This document shows, piece after piece, positions 44,432 through 55,736 of a stretch of 64,000 nt of DNA. The DNA comes from Patiriisocius marinistellae (GTDB taxonomy: Bacteria > Bacteroidota > Bacteroidia > Flavobacteriales > Flavobacteriaceae): NCBI RefSeq assembly GCF_009014635.1, contig NZ_BKCF01000001.1, positions 1,240,001-1,304,000 of the forward strand, given 5' to 3'. Made by a program: the position numbers and the translations under genes. The notes below the pieces were generated by a model, which saw only the letters and a program-made list of their open reading frames with translations, made no database searches and was not told the origin of the DNA. Every line of letters starts with the position of its first letter. The first letter of the stretch is position 1.

Positions 44432-44806
44432 ATGCCAACTATTTCACAATTAGTACGAAAAGGAAGGACCAAAATAACCAAGAAGTCGAAATCGGCTGCA
44501 TTGGATTCGTGCCCGCAACGCCGCGGTGTTTGTACGCGTGTATATACTACTACTCCTAAAAAGCCAAACTCGGCAATGCGTAAAGTTGCGCGTGTTCGTT
44601 TGACAAATGGAAAAGAAGTAAACGCATACATTGGTGGTGAAGGACACAATTTACAAGAGCACTCGATAGTATTGGTTAGAGGTGGAAGGGTGAAAGATTT
44701 GCCTGGAGTTAGATATCATATTGTTCGTGGAGCCTTAGATACCGCTGGTGTCGATGGAAGAACGCAACGTAGGTCTAAGTACGGAGCTAAGCGCCCTAAG
44801 AAGTAA
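44432..44806 (+). CDS. rpsL: 30S ribosomal protein uS12
   Basis: Decoding-centre protein of the small subunit, 124 residues. The conserved [15 protein letters not shown] and [17 protein letters not shown] stretches, where streptomycin resistance substitutions occur in other bacteria, carry the usual lysines. First gene of the cluster, after a strong promoter. Confidence 0.99.
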   Translation: MPTISQLVRKGRTKITKKSKSAALDSCPQRRGVCTRVYTTTPKKPNSAMRKVARVRLTNGKEVNAYIGGEGHNLQEHSIVLVRGGRVKDLPGVRYHIVRGALDTAGVDGRTQRRSKYGAKRPKK

Positions 44807-44831
44807 TTTTAAACAAATTTAAAACGAAGAC

Positions 44832-45308
44832 ATGAGAAAAAGAGCAGCCAAAAAAAGACCGCTTTTGCCAGATCCAAGGTTTAATGACCAATTGGTGACA
44901 CGTTTTGTTAATAACATGATGTGGGATGGTAAAAAATCGGTGGCGTTCAAGGTGTTTTACGATGCAATTGACATTGTAGAAGAAAAGAAAACTGACGAAG
45001 AAAAAACAGGTTTAGAGATTTGGAAGGATGCCCTTTCAAATGTTATGCCTCACGTTGAAGTGCGTAGTCGTAGAGTTGGTGGAGCAACGTTCCAGATACC
45101 AATGCAGATACGCGCGGACCGTAAAATATCTACTGCGATGAAGTGGTTGATAGGTTATGCTAGAAAACGTAACGAAAAATCGATGGCTCAAAAGCTTGCT
45201 TCTGAAATCTTAGCTGCGGCTAAGGAAGAAGGGGCAGCTGTTAAAAAGCGTACAGACACGCATAAAATGGCCGAAGCAAATAAAGCATTCTCACATTTCA
45301 GATTCTAA
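44832..45308 (+). CDS. rpsG: 30S ribosomal protein uS7
   Basis: 158 residues, nucleates assembly of the 30S head. The typical MRKRAAKKR start, [11 protein letters not shown] and [14 protein letters not shown] are seen. It lies 25 bases after rpsL and 3 bases before fusA. Confidence 0.99.
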   Translation: MRKRAAKKRPLLPDPRFNDQLVTRFVNNMMWDGKKSVAFKVFYDAIDIVEEKKTDEEKTGLEIWKDALSNVMPHVEVRSRRVGGATFQIPMQIRADRKISTAMKWLIGYARKRNEKSMAQKLASEILAAAKEEGAAVKKRTDTHKMAEANKAFSHFRF

Positions 45309-45311
45309 AAA

Positions 45312-47444
45312 ATGGCAAGAGACTTAAAATTAACTAGAAATATTGGTATTGCTGCTCATATTGATGCAGGTAAAACTACTACTACAGAGCGTATTTTGTA
45401 CTATACAGGTGTAAGTCATAAAATTGGAGAAGTGCATGATGGTGCTGCTACAATGGACTGGATGGAGCAGGAGCAGGAGCGTGGTATTACAATTACCTCT
45501 GCGGCTACTACATGTACTTGGCAGTTCCCAATGGAAAATGCTCAGGTTACTCCTACTACAAAAGATTACCATTTTAATATTATTGACACTCCTGGTCACG
45601 TTGATTTTACTGTTGAGGTAAATCGTTCATTACGTGTACTTGATGGTTTGGTCTTTTTGTTTAGTGCGGTTGATGGTGTTGAGCCACAATCAGAAACTAA
45701 CTGGAGACTTGCTGATAATTATAAGGTACCACGTATTGGTTTTGTAAATAAAATGGACCGTCAGGGTTCTAATTTTATGAACGTTTGCCAGCAGGTAAAA
45801 GATATGTTAGGGTCAAATGCTGTACCAATTGTATTAAATATTGGTGATGAGATTGACTTTAAAGGTATTGTGGATTTAGTGAAGAATCGTGCTATTGTTT
45901 GGCATGATGAAACACAAGGGGCGACTTTTGATGTTGTAGCTATTCCGGATGATTTAAAAGAAGAGGCTAGATTGTTAAGGGGTAAGCTTATTGAAGAGGT
46001 TGCTGCTTATGATGAAAACCTTTTAGAAAAATATATGGAGGATGAGGATTCTATTACAGAAGATGAAGTGCATGCTGCGCTTCGTGCTGCTGTTATGGAC
46101 ATGTCTATTATTCCTATGATTTGCGGTTCTGCATTTAAGAATAAAGGAGTTCAGTTTCTTCTTGATGCAGTGTGTCGTTACTTGCCTTCTCCAATGGATA
46201 AGGATGGTATTGTGGGTGTGAATCCAGAAACAGAAAAAGAAGAATTACGTAAGCCAGATGTAAAGGAGCCTTTCGCTGCTTTAGCATTTAAAATTGCGAC
46301 AGATCCATTTGTGGGTCGTCTTGCATTTTTCCGTGCTTATTCGGGACGCTTAGATGCAGGTTCTTATATTTTGAACAATCGTTCAGGTAAAAAGGAGCGT
46401 ATCTCGCGTATATACCAAATGCACTCTAATAAACAAAATGCTATTGATTTTATTGAGGCAGGTGATATTGGGGCTGCAGTAGGTTTTAAAGATATTAAGA
46501 CTGGTGATACAATGAGTGATCAAGATCATCCTATTGTTTTAGAATCTATGGATTTCCCAGATCCGGTAATCGGTATTGCTGTTGAACCTAAAACTAAGGC
46601 AGATGTAGATAAATTAGGTATGGCTTTGAGTAAGCTTGCTGAAGAAGATCCTACATTTACAGTTCGTACTGATGAGGCTTCTGGGCAAACTATTATCTCA
46701 GGAATGGGTGAGCTTCACTTAGATATTATCGTTGACCGTTTAAGACGCGAGTTTAAGGTTGAAGTTAATCAAGGTGCTCCTCAGGTTGAGTACAAAGAAG
46801 CTGTTACAAGAACTGCAAGTCATAGAGAGGTTTATAAGAAACAATCTGGTGGGCGTGGTAAGTTTGCTGATATTGTATTTGATTTAGGTCCTGTGGGTGA
46901 AGAAGATGCTCAGGAAGGATTGACTTTTGAAAATAAAATTAAAGGTGGTAATGTTCCTAAGGAATTTATCCCTTCGGTTGAGAAAGGATTTAAACAAGCG
47001 ATGGTTAATGGACCATTAGCAGGTTTTGAAGTTGATAGTTTGAAAGTAACACTTAATGATGGTTCTTTCCACCCTGTGGATAGTGATGCATTGTCATTTG
47101 AGCTTGCGGCTAAAATGGGCTTTAAGGCTGTTGCAAAATCAGCTGGTGCTGTTATACTCGAGCCAATTATGAAACTTGAGGTAATTACGCCTGAGGAGAA
47201 TATGGGTGATATAGTAGGTGATTTAAATAGAAGACGTGGTCAAGTGAGTGATATGGGAGACCGTGCGGGAGCTAAAACTGTAAAAGCTACAGTGCCACTT
47301 TCTGAGATGTTTGGTTATGTTACAACATTAAGAACTTTGTCATCAGGTAGAGCAACATCAACAATGGAATTTTCACATTATGCTGAAACCCCTTCTAATA
47401 TTTCAGAAGAGGTTATTAAAGCGGCAAGAGGAACTAACGATTAA
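45312..47444 (+). CDS. fusA: Elongation factor G
   Basis: Translocation GTPase, 710 residues. GTPase motifs: [10 protein letters not shown] (G1), [11 protein letters not shown] (G2), DTPGHVDF (G3), NKMDR (G4), GSAFKN (G5); domain IV and V motifs ([21 protein letters not shown]) are intact. This is the copy in the str operon; a spacer insertion after residue 70 (DTQ-like [10 protein letters not shown]) is common in this group. Confidence 0.99.
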   Translation: MARDLKLTRNIGIAAHIDAGKTTTTERILYYTGVSHKIGEVHDGAATMDWMEQEQERGITITSAATTCTWQFPMENAQVTPTTKDYHFNIIDTPGHVDFTVEVNRSLRVLDGLVFLFSAVDGVEPQSETNWRLADNYKVPRIGFVNKMDRQGSNFMNVCQQVKDMLGSNAVPIVLNIGDEIDFKGIVDLVKNRAIVWHDETQGATFDVVAIPDDLKEEARLLRGKLIEEVAAYDENLLEKYMEDEDSITEDEVHAALRAAVMDMSIIPMICGSAFKNKGVQFLLDAVCRYLPSPMDKDGIVGVNPETEKEELRKPDVKEPFAALAFKIATDPFVGRLAFFRAYSGRLDAGSYILNNRSGKKERISRIYQMHSNKQNAIDFIEAGDIGAAVGFKDIKTGDTMSDQDHPIVLESMDFPDPVIGIAVEPKTKADVDKLGMALSKLAEEDPTFTVRTDEASGQTIISGMGELHLDIIVDRLRREFKVEVNQGAPQVEYKEAVTRTASHREVYKKQSGGRGKFADIVFDLGPVGEEDAQEGLTFENKIKGGNVPKEFIPSVEKGFKQAMVNGPLAGFEVDSLKVTLNDGSFHPVDSDALSFELAAKMGFKAVAKSAGAVILEPIMKLEVITPEENMGDIVGDLNRRRGQVSDMGDRAGAKTVKATVPLSEMFGYVTTLRTLSSGRATSTMEFSHYAETPSNISEEVIKAARGTND

Positions 47445-47454
47445 TATTTCAGCA

Positions 47455-47760
47455 ATGAGTCAAAAAATAAGAATTAAATTAAAATCTTACGATCATAATT
47501 TAGTAGACAAATCTGCTGAGAAAATCGTAAAAACGGTAAAGAGTACGGGTGCAGTAGTGACTGGTCCTATCCCATTGCCAACACATAAAAAAATATTTAC
47601 AGTATTGCGTTCACCACACGTTAATAAAAAGAGTAGAGAACAGTTCCAGTTAAGTTCTTATAAGAGGTTATTGGACATCTATAGTTCTTCTTCAAAGACA
47701 ATTGACGCTCTAATGAAATTAGAGTTGCCTAGTGGTGTAGAAGTAGAGATTAAAGTGTAA
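47455..47760 (+). CDS. rpsJ: 30S ribosomal protein uS10
   Basis: 101 residues from the ATG at 47455; the frame open from 47380 overlaps fusA and is rejected. [20 protein letters not shown] and [25 protein letters not shown]-type stretches (seen as [20 protein letters not shown]) are standard. Followed by a 259-base spacer with a terminator before rplC. Confidence 0.99.
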   Translation: MSQKIRIKLKSYDHNLVDKSAEKIVKTVKSTGAVVTGPIPLPTHKKIFTVLRSPHVNKKSREQFQLSSYKRLLDIYSSSSKTIDALMKLELPSGVEVEIKV

Positions 47761-48019
47761 GTGAATTCTGAATTTATATTCTGAATTTAGAAAAATAAAA
47801 AACATGTCCTGAGCTGCGTGCGAGGGAAAAACGGTAAACAAAGTAACATTCGGGATCGAATTTATTTTGATCCCTTTTTTTATGAAGTTTTAGCTTTCGC
47901 TAAAATTTTAACGAAATAATGTTTCCGTTTAAAGGAAAATAATAGGTAATATAAACGAATGCCGAGAATTGGGTCACGATGATTTAATTAGAGTGTTCAT
48001 AATTTTAAATTTAATAAAT
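47761..48019 (+). promoter_or_regulatory. Candidate leader RNA between rpsJ and rplC
   Basis: The only long gap in the S10 part of the cluster. It starts with a direct repeat of ATTCTGAATTTA (47764-47789), has a GC-richer block (47807-47837), then an intrinsic terminator (47852-47881), a second hairpin TTTTAGC/GCTAAAA (about 47888-47905) and a third with TTTCC/GGAAA (about 47922-47940). An alternative stem ATTCG/CGAAT (47848-47861) overlaps the terminator's 5' arm, so the two are exclusive. This is a plausible attenuation switch; ligand unknown (ribosomal protein L3 or L4 by analogy). Confidence 0.5.
47852..47881 (+). terminator. Intrinsic terminator between rpsJ and rplC
   Basis: GGGATC (47852-47857) pairs with GATCCC (47869-47874), loop 11 bases, followed by seven T. 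It would stop or reduce transcription into the S10-spc genes. Confidence 0.75.
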
Positions 48020-48631
48020 ATGTCTGGGTTAATTGGAAGAAAGATAGGGATGACCAGCATCTTTGACGAGAAAGGTAAGAATATGCCTTGTACCGTTATT
48101 GAATGCGGTCCTTGTGTTGTTACCCAAGTCAGAACCGAAGAAGTAGATGGGTATAATGCTCTTCAACTTGGTTTCGATGACAAAAAGACTGCTACAAAAG
48201 CTGCTCAAGGGCACGCTAAAAAAGCAGGCGTTTCTGTAAAACGTAAAGTCGTTGAATTCAAAGGTTTTGATTCGGAGTACAAATTAGGTGATACAATCAC
48301 TGTTGAGCACTTTGTTGAAGGTGAGTTTGTCGATGTTGCGGCAACATCTAAAGGTAAAGGTTTTCAAGGGGTTGTTAAACGCCATGGTTTTGGTGGTGTG
48401 GGTCAAGCGACTCACGGTCAGCATAATCGATTAAGAGCGCCTGGTTCTATTGGTGCAGCATCATATCCTGCGAGAGTATTCAAAGGAATGAAAATGGCCG
48501 GTCAAATGGGAAATGTAAAGGTAAAAGTTGAAAATTTAAGAGTTTTAAAAGTAGTGGCTGAAAAGAACCTGCTTGTTGTTAAAGGTTGTGTGCCTGGACA
48601 TAAGAACGCTTATGTAACGATTGAGAAATAA
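48020..48631 (+). CDS. rplC: 50S ribosomal protein uL3
   Basis: 203 residues from the ATG at 48020 ([15 protein letters not shown]). The GTG-started extension from 47969 runs through the spacer and is rejected. The conserved [13 protein letters not shown] and [17 protein letters not shown] stretches are present. Stop and rplD start overlap by one base. Confidence 0.98.
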   Translation: MSGLIGRKIGMTSIFDEKGKNMPCTVIECGPCVVTQVRTEEVDGYNALQLGFDDKKTATKAAQGHAKKAGVSVKRKVVEFKGFDSEYKLGDTITVEHFVEGEFVDVAATSKGKGFQGVVKRHGFGGVGQATHGQHNRLRAPGSIGAASYPARVFKGMKMAGQMGNVKVKVENLRVLKVVAEKNLLVVKGCVPGHKNAYVTIEK

Positions 48632-49260
48632 TGAAGGTAGCTGTATTAGATATTAACGGAAAAGACACAGGTAGAAAGGTAGAGCTTTCTAAAGATGTGT
48701 TTGGTATTGAACCTAATAATCATGCTGTATATCTTGATGTTAAGCAATACTTGGCAAATCAACGTCAAGGAACGCATAAGTCAAAAGAACGTGCAGAGAT
48801 TTCTGGATCTACTAGAAAAATAAAGAAACAAAAGGGGACAGGTACTGCTCGTGCGGGTAGTATTAAGTCTGGTCTTTTTAAAGGTGGTGGTAGAATGTTT
48901 GGTCCAAGACCAAGAAACTACTCGTTTAAATTAAATAAGAACTTAAAACGATTAGCTCGTAAATCTGCCTTAACAATGAAGGCAAATGATAAAGCGATCG
49001 TTGTAATTGAAGACTTAAATTTTGACACTCCAAAAACAAAAAATTTCACATCAGTTTTAAAGACTTTAGGTCTTAATGATAAAAAATCTTTGTTTGTGTT
49101 GGGGGAGCCAAATAATAATGTATATTTGTCTTCGCGAAATTTGAAAGGTACTGAAGTGATAAGTAATTCATCTTTAAGTACTTACAAAATTTTAAACGCA
49201 AATAGCGTAGTGCTATTTGAAGGTTCTTTGGAAGGAATTGAGTCAAACTTAAGTAAATAG
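48631..49260 (+). CDS. rplD: 50S ribosomal protein uL4
   Basis: 209 residues with the extended loop [23 protein letters not shown] ([12 protein letters not shown], then [10 protein letters not shown]) that reaches the exit tunnel. In some bacteria L4 also represses its own operon. Translationally coupled to rplC (TAATG). Confidence 0.98.
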   Translation: MKVAVLDINGKDTGRKVELSKDVFGIEPNNHAVYLDVKQYLANQRQGTHKSKERAEISGSTRKIKKQKGTGTARAGSIKSGLFKGGGRMFGPRPRNYSFKLNKNLKRLARKSALTMKANDKAIVVIEDLNFDTPKTKNFTSVLKTLGLNDKKSLFVLGEPNNNVYLSSRNLKGTEVISNSSLSTYKILNANSVVLFEGSLEGIESNLSK

Positions 49261-49267
49261 AAACAAG

Positions 49268-49564
49268 ATGAGTATCTTAATTAAACCTATAATTACGGAA
49301 AAAGCTACTGCTGATGCGGAATTAAATAACCGTTACGGCTTTATAGTGAATCCAAAGGCGAACAAGGTAGAAATCAAAAAAGCGGTTGAGGCCACTTATG
49401 AAGTTTCTGTCCTTAAGGTTCGTACATTAAATGTCCGCCCGGATAGAAGTACACGTTATACAAAGACGGGTATTCAAACTGGTAAAACAAATGCTTATAA
49501 GAAGGCAATTGTACAGGTGGCGGAAGGTGATGAAATAGATTTTTACAATAACATTCAGGATTAA
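49268..49564 (+). CDS. rplW: 50S ribosomal protein uL23
   Basis: 98 residues; starts MSILIKPIITEKAT and has the KANKVEIKKAVEATYEV core. Located at the tunnel exit where it contacts trigger factor and SRP. 7 bases after rplD. Confidence 0.98.
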   Translation: MSILIKPIITEKATADAELNNRYGFIVNPKANKVEIKKAVEATYEVSVLKVRTLNVRPDRSTRYTKTGIQTGKTNAYKKAIVQVAEGDEIDFYNNIQD

Positions 49565-49584
49565 TCCTGTATAATTAGACAAAA

Positions 49585-50409
49585 ATGTCAGTAAGAAAAT
49601 TAAAACCTATCACCCCAGGTCAGCGTTTTAGAGTTGTAAATGGTTTTGACGCCATTACAACTGATAAGCCGGAGAAGTCTTTACTTGCTCCGAATAAGAG
49701 GTCTGGTGGTAGAAACAGTCAAGGTAAGATGACTATGCGCTATATAGGTGGTGGTCACAAAAAGAAATATCGTATTATCGATTTCAAACGCGACAAAGCA
49801 GGTGTTCCTGCAACTGTAGCGACAATTGAGTATGATCCTAACCGTACTGCTTTCATAGCATTGCTTAATTACCAAGATGGTGAAAAGCGTTATGTGATTG
49901 CGCAAAATGGTCTTCAGGTTGGTCAAAACATCGTTTCTGGTGAGCAAACTACTCCTGAAATTGGAAATGCTATGGTTTTGGCAAATGTCCCTTTGGGAAC
50001 AATTATATCTTGTATTGAATTGCGTCCTGGGCAAGGAGCTGTATTGGCTCGTAGCGCTGGTGCTTTTGCTCAATTAATGGCTCGCGATGGTAAGTATGCA
50101 ACGGTTAAATTGCCTTCTGGTGAAACTCGTTTGATTTTAGTAACGTGTATGGCTACAATAGGTGCTGTGTCTAATAGTGATCATCAATTGCTTGTATCTG
50201 GTAAAGCAGGTAGATCAAGATGGTTGGGTAGAAGACCTCGTACTAGGCCGGTTGTTATGAATCCAGTTGATCACCCGATGGGTGGTGGTGAAGGTAAGTC
50301 TTCAGGTGGGCATCCTCGTTCTAGAAACGGTATCCCGGCAAAAGGATTTAGAACTCGTTCTAAGACTAAGCAGAGTAATAAGTATATAATCGAACGTAGA
50401 AAGAAATAA
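49585..50409 (+). CDS. rplB: 50S ribosomal protein uL2
   Basis: 274 residues; the C-terminal [19 protein letters not shown] stretch with the histidine important for the peptidyl transferase region is intact ([10 protein letters not shown]). Confidence 0.99.
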   Translation: MSVRKLKPITPGQRFRVVNGFDAITTDKPEKSLLAPNKRSGGRNSQGKMTMRYIGGGHKKKYRIIDFKRDKAGVPATVATIEYDPNRTAFIALLNYQDGEKRYVIAQNGLQVGQNIVSGEQTTPEIGNAMVLANVPLGTIISCIELRPGQGAVLARSAGAFAQLMARDGKYATVKLPSGETRLILVTCMATIGAVSNSDHQLLVSGKAGRSRWLGRRPRTRPVVMNPVDHPMGGGEGKSSGGHPRSRNGIPAKGFRTRSKTKQSNKYIIERRKK

Positions 50410-50412
50410 GCT

Positions 50413-50691
50413 ATGGCAAGATCGTTAAAAAAAGGACCGTACGTTCACTTCAAACTGGAGAAGAAAGTAGATCAAAATGTGGCTTCTAATAAGAAGACGG
50501 TAATCAAAACGTGGTCTAGAGCCTCTATGATTACTCCAGATTTTGTAGGGCAGACTATTGCAGTTCATAATGGGAAGCAATTTGTTCCTGTATATGTTAC
50601 TGAAAATATGGTAGGGCATAAATTAGGAGAATTTTCACCAACAAGATCATTCCGTGGTCACGCAGGTGCGAAAAATAAAGGAAAAAAATAA
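50413..50691 (+). CDS. rpsS: 30S ribosomal protein uS19
   Basis: 92 residues; [15 protein letters not shown] at the start, [19 protein letters not shown] near the end. 3 bases after rplB. Confidence 0.99.
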   Translation: MARSLKKGPYVHFKLEKKVDQNVASNKKTVIKTWSRASMITPDFVGQTIAVHNGKQFVPVYVTENMVGHKLGEFSPTRSFRGHAGAKNKGKK

Positions 50692-50697
50692 TAGGCC

Positions 50698-51105
50698 ATG
50701 GGAGTTCGTAAAAGAGAAAGAGCAGATCAGATCAAGGAGGCAAAGAAGACACAATACTTCGCTAAATTGAATAATTGTCCTACATCACCAAGAAAAATGC
50801 GTCTAATGGCGGATTTGATTCGTGGTGAAAAGGTAGAAAAAGCACTTAATATTTTGAAGTTTAGCTCAAAAGAGTCTTCACGTCGTTTGGAAAAATTGTT
50901 ACTGTCAGCAATGGCAAATTGGCAAGCTAAGAACGAAGAGGGTTCTATTGAAGAGGCTGATCTATTTGTAAAGGAAATCCGTGTAGATGGAGGAACTATG
51001 CTGAAGAGATTACGTCCAGCACCTCAGGGTCGTGCACACAGAATTAGAAAACGCTCTAACCACGTAACACTGGTATTAGCAGCAAACGATAACACACAAA
51101 GCTAA
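50698..51105 (+). CDS. rplV: 50S ribosomal protein uL22
   Basis: 135 residues, longer than E. coli L22 by an N-terminal leader ([17 protein letters not shown]) usual in this group. The tunnel hairpin [19 protein letters not shown] is intact. Confidence 0.98.
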   Translation: MGVRKRERADQIKEAKKTQYFAKLNNCPTSPRKMRLMADLIRGEKVEKALNILKFSSKESSRRLEKLLLSAMANWQAKNEEGSIEEADLFVKEIRVDGGTMLKRLRPAPQGRAHRIRKRSNHVTLVLAANDNTQS

Positions 51106-51109
51106 ATAA

Positions 51110-51835
51110 ATGGGACAGAAGACAAATCCAATCGGGAACCGCCTTGGAATTATCAGAGGATGGGAATCTAACTGGTACGGAGGCAATGACTACGGTGATA
51201 AATTAGCCGAAGACGACAAGATTAGAAAATATGTTCATGCTCGTTTATCTAAAGCAAGTGTGTCTAGGGTAATTATTGAGCGTACGCTTAAACTTGTAAC
51301 CGTTACTATTACTACTGCAAGACCTGGTATTATTATTGGGAAAGGTGGTCAGGAAGTAGATAAGTTAAAAGAAGAGCTTAAGAAAATTACTGGTAAAGAG
51401 GTACAGATTAACATCCATGAGATCAAGAGGCCTGAGCTTGATGCGCATTTAGTAGGGGCTAGTGTTGCTAGACAAATTGAGAATAGAATCTCATATCGTC
51501 GTGCAATTAAGATGGCTATTACTGCAGCGATGCGTATGAATGCTGAAGGTATAAAAATTCAAATTTCAGGACGTTTGAATGGTGCGGAAATGGCGCGTTC
51601 AGAGTCTTATAAGGATGGTCGTATTCCTTTATCAACATTCAGAGCTGACATTGACTATGCTTTAGTTGAGGCACACACTACTTATGGTAGATTGGGTGTT
51701 AAAGTTTGGATAATGAAAGGTGAAGTATATGGAAAAAGAGAGCTTTCTCCTTTAGTTGGTTTATCTACGGGTAACAAAAAAGGAAAAGGTGATAACAAAG
51801 GACGAGGGGGCTCAAAGCCACGTCGTAGAAAGTAA
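51110..51835 (+). CDS. rpsC: 30S ribosomal protein uS3
   Basis: 241 residues; KH domain with [16 protein letters not shown]-terminal core [12 protein letters not shown], and a basic tail ([17 protein letters not shown]). 4 bases after rplV. Confidence 0.99.
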   Translation: MGQKTNPIGNRLGIIRGWESNWYGGNDYGDKLAEDDKIRKYVHARLSKASVSRVIIERTLKLVTVTITTARPGIIIGKGGQEVDKLKEELKKITGKEVQINIHEIKRPELDAHLVGASVARQIENRISYRRAIKMAITAAMRMNAEGIKIQISGRLNGAEMARSESYKDGRIPLSTFRADIDYALVEAHTTYGRLGVKVWIMKGEVYGKRELSPLVGLSTGNKKGKGDNKGRGGSKPRRRK

Positions 51836-51855
51836 TTTTTTAAAGACAAAGACAA

Positions 51856-52275
51856 ATGTTACAACCCAAAAGAACGAAGTTTCGTAAACAACAGAAGGGC
51901 CGCATGAAAGGTAATGCTGGGCGTGGTAACCAACTTTCTTATGGAACTTTTGGTATAAAATCTTTAGATTCAAATTTCTTGACAGCTCGTCAAATCGAGG
52001 CAGCACGTATTGCAGCAACACGTTTTATGAAAAGAGAAGGTTCTTTATGGATCATGATCTTTCCAGATAAACCTATAACAAAAAAGCCTCTTGAGGTTCG
52101 TATGGGTAAAGGTAAGGGTGCTGTAGAGTATTGGGCAGCTGTTGTGAAGCCAGGAAGAGTTATACTGGAGATATCTGGTGTTCCATTGGAAACTGCAAAA
52201 GAGGCGTTACGTCTTGCAGCTCAAAAACTTCCGGTTAAAACCAAGTTTGTAATTTCAAGAGATTTTCAAGCTTAA
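51856..52275 (+). CDS. rplP: 50S ribosomal protein uL16
   Basis: 139 residues; [18 protein letters not shown] at the N-terminus, [20 protein letters not shown] in the middle ([12 protein letters not shown]). Confidence 0.99.
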   Translation: MLQPKRTKFRKQQKGRMKGNAGRGNQLSYGTFGIKSLDSNFLTARQIEAARIAATRFMKREGSLWIMIFPDKPITKKPLEVRMGKGKGAVEYWAAVVKPGRVILEISGVPLETAKEALRLAAQKLPVKTKFVISRDFQA

Positions 52276-52286
52276 AATTTTTCAAG

Positions 52287-52478
52287 ATGAAACAATCAGA
52301 GATAAACGAAGCATCTACAGCAGATTTGCAAACTAAACTTGCAGAGGCTAAGAAAGTGTATTCAGATTTTAAAATGGCTCATGTCATTTCACCGTTAGAG
52401 AATCCTATTCTGCTCAGAACTCACAGAAGAACTGTAGCAAGAATTTCGACAGAACTAACTAAAAGAGAAGTACAATAA
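52287..52478 (+). CDS. rpmC: 50S ribosomal protein uL29
   Basis: 63 residues, two helices; ENPILLRTHRRTVARI matches the second helix of L29. 11 bases after rplP. Confidence 0.96.
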   Translation: MKQSEINEASTADLQTKLAEAKKVYSDFKMAHVISPLENPILLRTHRRTVARISTELTKREVQ

Positions 52479-52493
52479 GTACCAAGCTGAAAG

Positions 52494-52757
52494 ATGGAAG
52501 AATTAAAAAGAAATTTAAGAAAAGAACGTGTAGGTGTAGTTACTAGCAATAAAATGGATAAGTCTATAGTTGTTGCCGAAGTAAAAAAAGTTAAACACCC
52601 AATGTATGGTAAGTTCGTTTTGAAAACGAAAAAATATGTTGCTCACGACGAGACAAATAACTGCAACGAAGGAGATACTGTTAAGATCATGGAAACAAGG
52701 CCTATGAGTAAAACTAAATGTTGGAGATTAGTAGAAATAATTGAAAGAGCGAAGTAA
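52494..52757 (+). CDS. rpsQ: 30S ribosomal protein uS17
   Basis: 87 residues, OB fold; [19 protein letters not shown] and [16 protein letters not shown] are diagnostic. Confidence 0.98.
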   Translation: MEELKRNLRKERVGVVTSNKMDKSIVVAEVKKVKHPMYGKFVLKTKKYVAHDETNNCNEGDTVKIMETRPMSKTKCWRLVEIIERAK

Positions 52758-52760
52758 GAT

Positions 52761-53129
52761 ATGTTACAACAAGAATCAAGACTTAAAGTCGCAGACAACA
52801 CAGGTGCTAAAGAGGTGCTTACTATTCGTGTATTAGGTGGAACTAAAAGAAGATATGCTTCAATTGGTGATAAAATTGTAGTTTCTGTTAAAGATGCTAC
52901 CCCTAATGGACAGGTTAAAAAGGGAACTGTTTCAACTGCGGTTGTTGTTCGTACGGTAAAAGAGGTTAGGAGAGCTGATGGTTCTTATATCCGCTTTGAT
53001 GATAATGCGTGTGTATTATTGAATCCACAAGGAGAAATGAGAGGTACACGTGTATTTGGACCTGTAGCAAGAGAACTTCGTGATAAACAATTCATGAAAA
53101 TTGTATCATTAGCGCCAGAGGTGCTTTAA
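52761..53129 (+). CDS. rplN: 50S ribosomal protein uL14
   Basis: 122 residues; [18 protein letters not shown] and [20 protein letters not shown] are the standard ends. First gene of the spc-like part. Confidence 0.99.
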   Translation: MLQQESRLKVADNTGAKEVLTIRVLGGTKRRYASIGDKIVVSVKDATPNGQVKKGTVSTAVVVRTVKEVRRADGSYIRFDDNACVLLNPQGEMRGTRVFGPVARELRDKQFMKIVSLAPEVL

Positions 53130-53143
53130 TACGAAATTATAAA

Positions 53144-53458
53144 ATGGGAAAGCTTAAATTAAAAACTGGAGATACGGTAATCGTTACTGCAGGGGATCAT
53201 AAGGGTTCTGAAGGTAAGATTATGCGTGTTGTTCAGGAGAAAAACAAAGCAATCGTAGAGGGAGTTAATATGGTAAAGAAACATGAGAAACCGAGTGCGG
53301 CTAATCCTCAAGGCGGAATTACTGAAAAAGAAGCTCTAATTCATATTTCAAACTTATCATTAGTTGATTCAAAATCTGGAAAAGCGACACGAGTAGGTTA
53401 CAGAATGGAAGATGGAAAAAAAGTACGATTTTCTAAACAATCGAATCAAGCAATATAG
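53144..53458 (+). CDS. rplX: 50S ribosomal protein uL24
   Basis: 104 residues with a KOW motif ([20 protein letters not shown], seen as [13 protein letters not shown]). An assembly initiator of the large subunit. Confidence 0.98.
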   Translation: MGKLKLKTGDTVIVTAGDHKGSEGKIMRVVQEKNKAIVEGVNMVKKHEKPSAANPQGGITEKEALIHISNLSLVDSKSGKATRVGYRMEDGKKVRFSKQSNQAI

Positions 53459-53460
53459 TT

Positions 53461-54012
53461 ATGGCATATTTACCAAGACTTAAAGAAGAATATAAGAGCA
53501 GAGTGGTTTCTGCGCTTACTGATGAATTTGGTTACAAAAATGTAATGCAGGTTCCTAAACTAGAGCGCATTGTTGTGTCTCGTGGTGTAGGTGCTGCTGT
53601 AGCCGACAAAAAATTAATTGATTATTCAGTTGATGAATTAACTAACATTACAGGTCAAAGAGCTGTAGCAACTATTTCTAAAAAGGATATTGCTACGTTT
53701 AAACTTCGTAAGGGAATGCCAATTGGTGCGCGTGTTACTCTTAGGGGTGAAAGAATGTATGAGTTTTTAGATAGACTTGTTACTTCTTCTTTGCCACGTG
53801 TTCGTGACTTTAATGGAATTAAAGCTACTGGTTTTGACGGTAGAGGTAATTATTCGTTAGGAGTTACAGAGCAAATTATCTTTCCTGAAATTGATATTGA
53901 TAAAGTAAAGAAAATTGAAGGTTTAAATATTACCTTTGTAACTTCTGCGGAAACAGATAAAGAAGCAAAATCATTATTAACTGAACTAGGTTTACCTTTT
54001 AAAAAGAACTAA
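53461..54012 (+). CDS. rplE: 50S ribosomal protein uL5
   Basis: 183 residues; binds 5S rRNA. The core [16 protein letters not shown] and [18 protein letters not shown] are seen. 2 bases after rplX. Confidence 0.99.
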   Translation: MAYLPRLKEEYKSRVVSALTDEFGYKNVMQVPKLERIVVSRGVGAAVADKKLIDYSVDELTNITGQRAVATISKKDIATFKLRKGMPIGARVTLRGERMYEFLDRLVTSSLPRVRDFNGIKATGFDGRGNYSLGVTEQIIFPEIDIDKVKKIEGLNITFVTSAETDKEAKSLLTELGLPFKKN

Positions 54013-54015
54013 GAG

Positions 54016-54285
54016 ATGGCTAAAGAATCAATGAAAGCCCGCGAGGTTAAAAGACAAGCAACTGTAAAGAAATATGCTGCTAAGCGTAAAGCTTTAAAGG
54101 ATGCTGGTGATTGGGAAGGTTTGCAAAAACTACCTAAAAATGCCTCTCCGGTTAGACTTCACAACCGTTGTAAGTTAACAGGAAGGCCTAAGGGGTATAT
54201 GAGAACATTTGGTATTTCGCGTGTAATGTTTCGCGAAATGGCAAATCAAGGTTTAATTCCGGGAGTGCGTAAAGCATCTTGGTAA
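54016..54285 (+). CDS. rpsN: 30S ribosomal protein uS14, zinc-free long form
   Basis: 89 residues of the long form. Only one Cys remains ([14 protein letters not shown]), so the four-Cys zinc knuckle of the short form is absent; this is the zinc-independent type. A 115-base structured spacer follows before rpsH. Confidence 0.98.
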   Translation: MAKESMKAREVKRQATVKKYAAKRKALKDAGDWEGLQKLPKNASPVRLHNRCKLTGRPKGYMRTFGISRVMFREMANQGLIPGVRKASW

Positions 54286-54400
54286 AATAAACTATAAAAA
54301 TGGCGTATCAACGCCATGGCATATCTTGGTTGGTGTGTCGTGAATAAAAATTAATATGGTAGAAGGTTCTTAAGAAAACCACTATCGAAACTTCAAGAAA
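54286..54400 (+). promoter_or_regulatory. Structured spacer between rpsN and rpsH
   Basis: Most genes here are spaced by under 30 bases; this gap is 115. It has a perfect 7-bp hairpin ATGGCGT/ACGCCAT (54300-54317, loop ATCA) and a second fold near 54355-54386 (ATGGT with ACCACT, inner GGTT with AACC). It may be a leader recognised by a ribosomal protein (S8 by analogy with E. coli). No -7 box was found. Confidence 0.4.
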
Positions 54401-54802
54401 ATGAATACAGACGTAATTGCAGATTACTTAACGAGAGTTAGAAATGCAGTAAAAGCAGGACATCGCGTTGTTGAAATTCCAGCTTCTAATCTTAAAAAAG
54501 AGATTACTAAAATCCTTTTTGACCAAGGATTTATTTTAAGTTACAAATTTGAGGATGATAAAGGACACCAAGGTGTAATCAAAATCGCACTTAAGTATGA
54601 TAAGCTTACAAAAGATCCAGTTATCAAAAAAATTCAAAGAATAAGTAAACCAGGTTTACGTAAATATGCCAGCTCTAATGAGATGCCACGTATTTTGAAT
54701 GGTTTGGGAATTGCTATTGTCTCAACTTCAGCAGGAGTAATGACAGGTAAGCAAGCTCAAAACCAAAATGTAGGTGGAGAGGTATTATGTTACGTATACT
54801 AA
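54401..54802 (+). CDS. rpsH: 30S ribosomal protein uS8
   Basis: 133 residues; [20 protein letters not shown] at the start, [19 protein letters not shown] near the end. In E. coli S8 represses the spc operon. Confidence 0.99.
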   Translation: MNTDVIADYLTRVRNAVKAGHRVVEIPASNLKKEITKILFDQGFILSYKFEDDKGHQGVIKIALKYDKLTKDPVIKKIQRISKPGLRKYASSNEMPRILNGLGIAIVSTSAGVMTGKQAQNQNVGGEVLCYVY

Positions 54803-54820
54803 TATAAAAGACAAGAAGAA

Positions 54821-55363
54821 ATGTCAAGAATAGGTAAAAACCCGGTAGCAATTCCAGCAGACGTTACGGTTGATGTAAAAGCCAACATGATAACGGTAAA
54901 AGGGAAATTAGGAGAGTTAACTCAAGAGTACTCTGATGTTACAATTAAAGTAGAGGACGGCAATGCAATCGTTGAACGTTCAACAGATCACAAAGACCAC
55001 AGAGCTAAGCATGGTTTGTATAGAGCATTGATTCACAATATGATTGAAGGTGTTTCAAAGGGATGGACTAAACAACTAGAATTAGTTGGGGTAGGTTATA
55101 GAGCTAGTAATCAAGGTCAAAAACTTGATCTTGCATTAGGTTTCTCACATAATATAGTTTTGGAAATTGCTCCAGAAGTGAAAGTTGAGACAATTTCAGA
55201 AAAAGGAAAGAATCCTATCGTTAAACTAACGTCTTTTGACAAGCAACTTGTTGGACAGGTAGCTGCGAAGATTAGAGGTTTCCGTAAGCCAGAGCCTTAT
55301 AAAGGAAAAGGAGTTAAGTTTGTAGGTGAACAATTAAGAAGAAAAGCAGGTAAATCTGCATAA
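54821..55363 (+). CDS. rplF: 50S ribosomal protein uL6
   Basis: 180 residues, two repeated domains; [15 protein letters not shown] start and the signature [19 protein letters not shown] at the end. Confidence 0.99.
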   Translation: MSRIGKNPVAIPADVTVDVKANMITVKGKLGELTQEYSDVTIKVEDGNAIVERSTDHKDHRAKHGLYRALIHNMIEGVSKGWTKQLELVGVGYRASNQGQKLDLALGFSHNIVLEIAPEVKVETISEKGKNPIVKLTSFDKQLVGQVAAKIRGFRKPEPYKGKGVKFVGEQLRRKAGKSA

Positions 55364-55374
55364 GATATAACGTT

Positions 55375-55731
55375 ATGGCATTATCAAAAAACGATAGAAG
55401 ACAACGCTTACGTTACAGAATACGTAAGACTGTTTCAGGAACAGAACAACGTCCGCGTTTAGCTGTTTTTAGAAGTAATAAAGAAATTTATGCTCAATTG
55501 ATCGACGATGTAAGTGGTAAAACTATCACAGCAGCGTCTTCAAGAGACAAAGATATAGACGCTTCAAAAGTTAATAAAGTTGAAGCAGCAAAATTAGTTG
55601 GTAAAGCAATCGCTGAAAGAGCAACAAAGGCAGGTGTTGAAGCTGTGTCTTTTGACAGAGGTGGTTACTTATATCATGGTAGAGTTAAATCATTAGCAGA
55701 AGGTGCGCGTGAAGGTGGCCTAAAATTCTAA
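55375..55731 (+). CDS. rplR: 50S ribosomal protein uL18
   Basis: 118 residues; binds 5S r[27 protein letters not shown]-type start ([16 protein letters not shown]) and [23 protein letters not shown] end ([16 protein letters not shown]). Confidence 0.99.
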   Translation: MALSKNDRRQRLRYRIRKTVSGTEQRPRLAVFRSNKEIYAQLIDDVSGKTITAASSRDKDIDASKVNKVEAAKLVGKAIAERATKAGVEAVSFDRGGYLYHGRVKSLAEGAREGGLKF

Positions 55732-55736
55732 GTATT

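Noticed and set aside
44404-44649. Minus-strand frames opposite rpsL
   Set aside because: Overlap the promoter-proximal part of a universally conserved gene and show no family similarity.
47969-48019. GTG start of rplC at 47969
   Set aside because: The extra 17 codons lie in the AT-rich spacer; uL3 begins at MSGLIGRK (48020) in this group.
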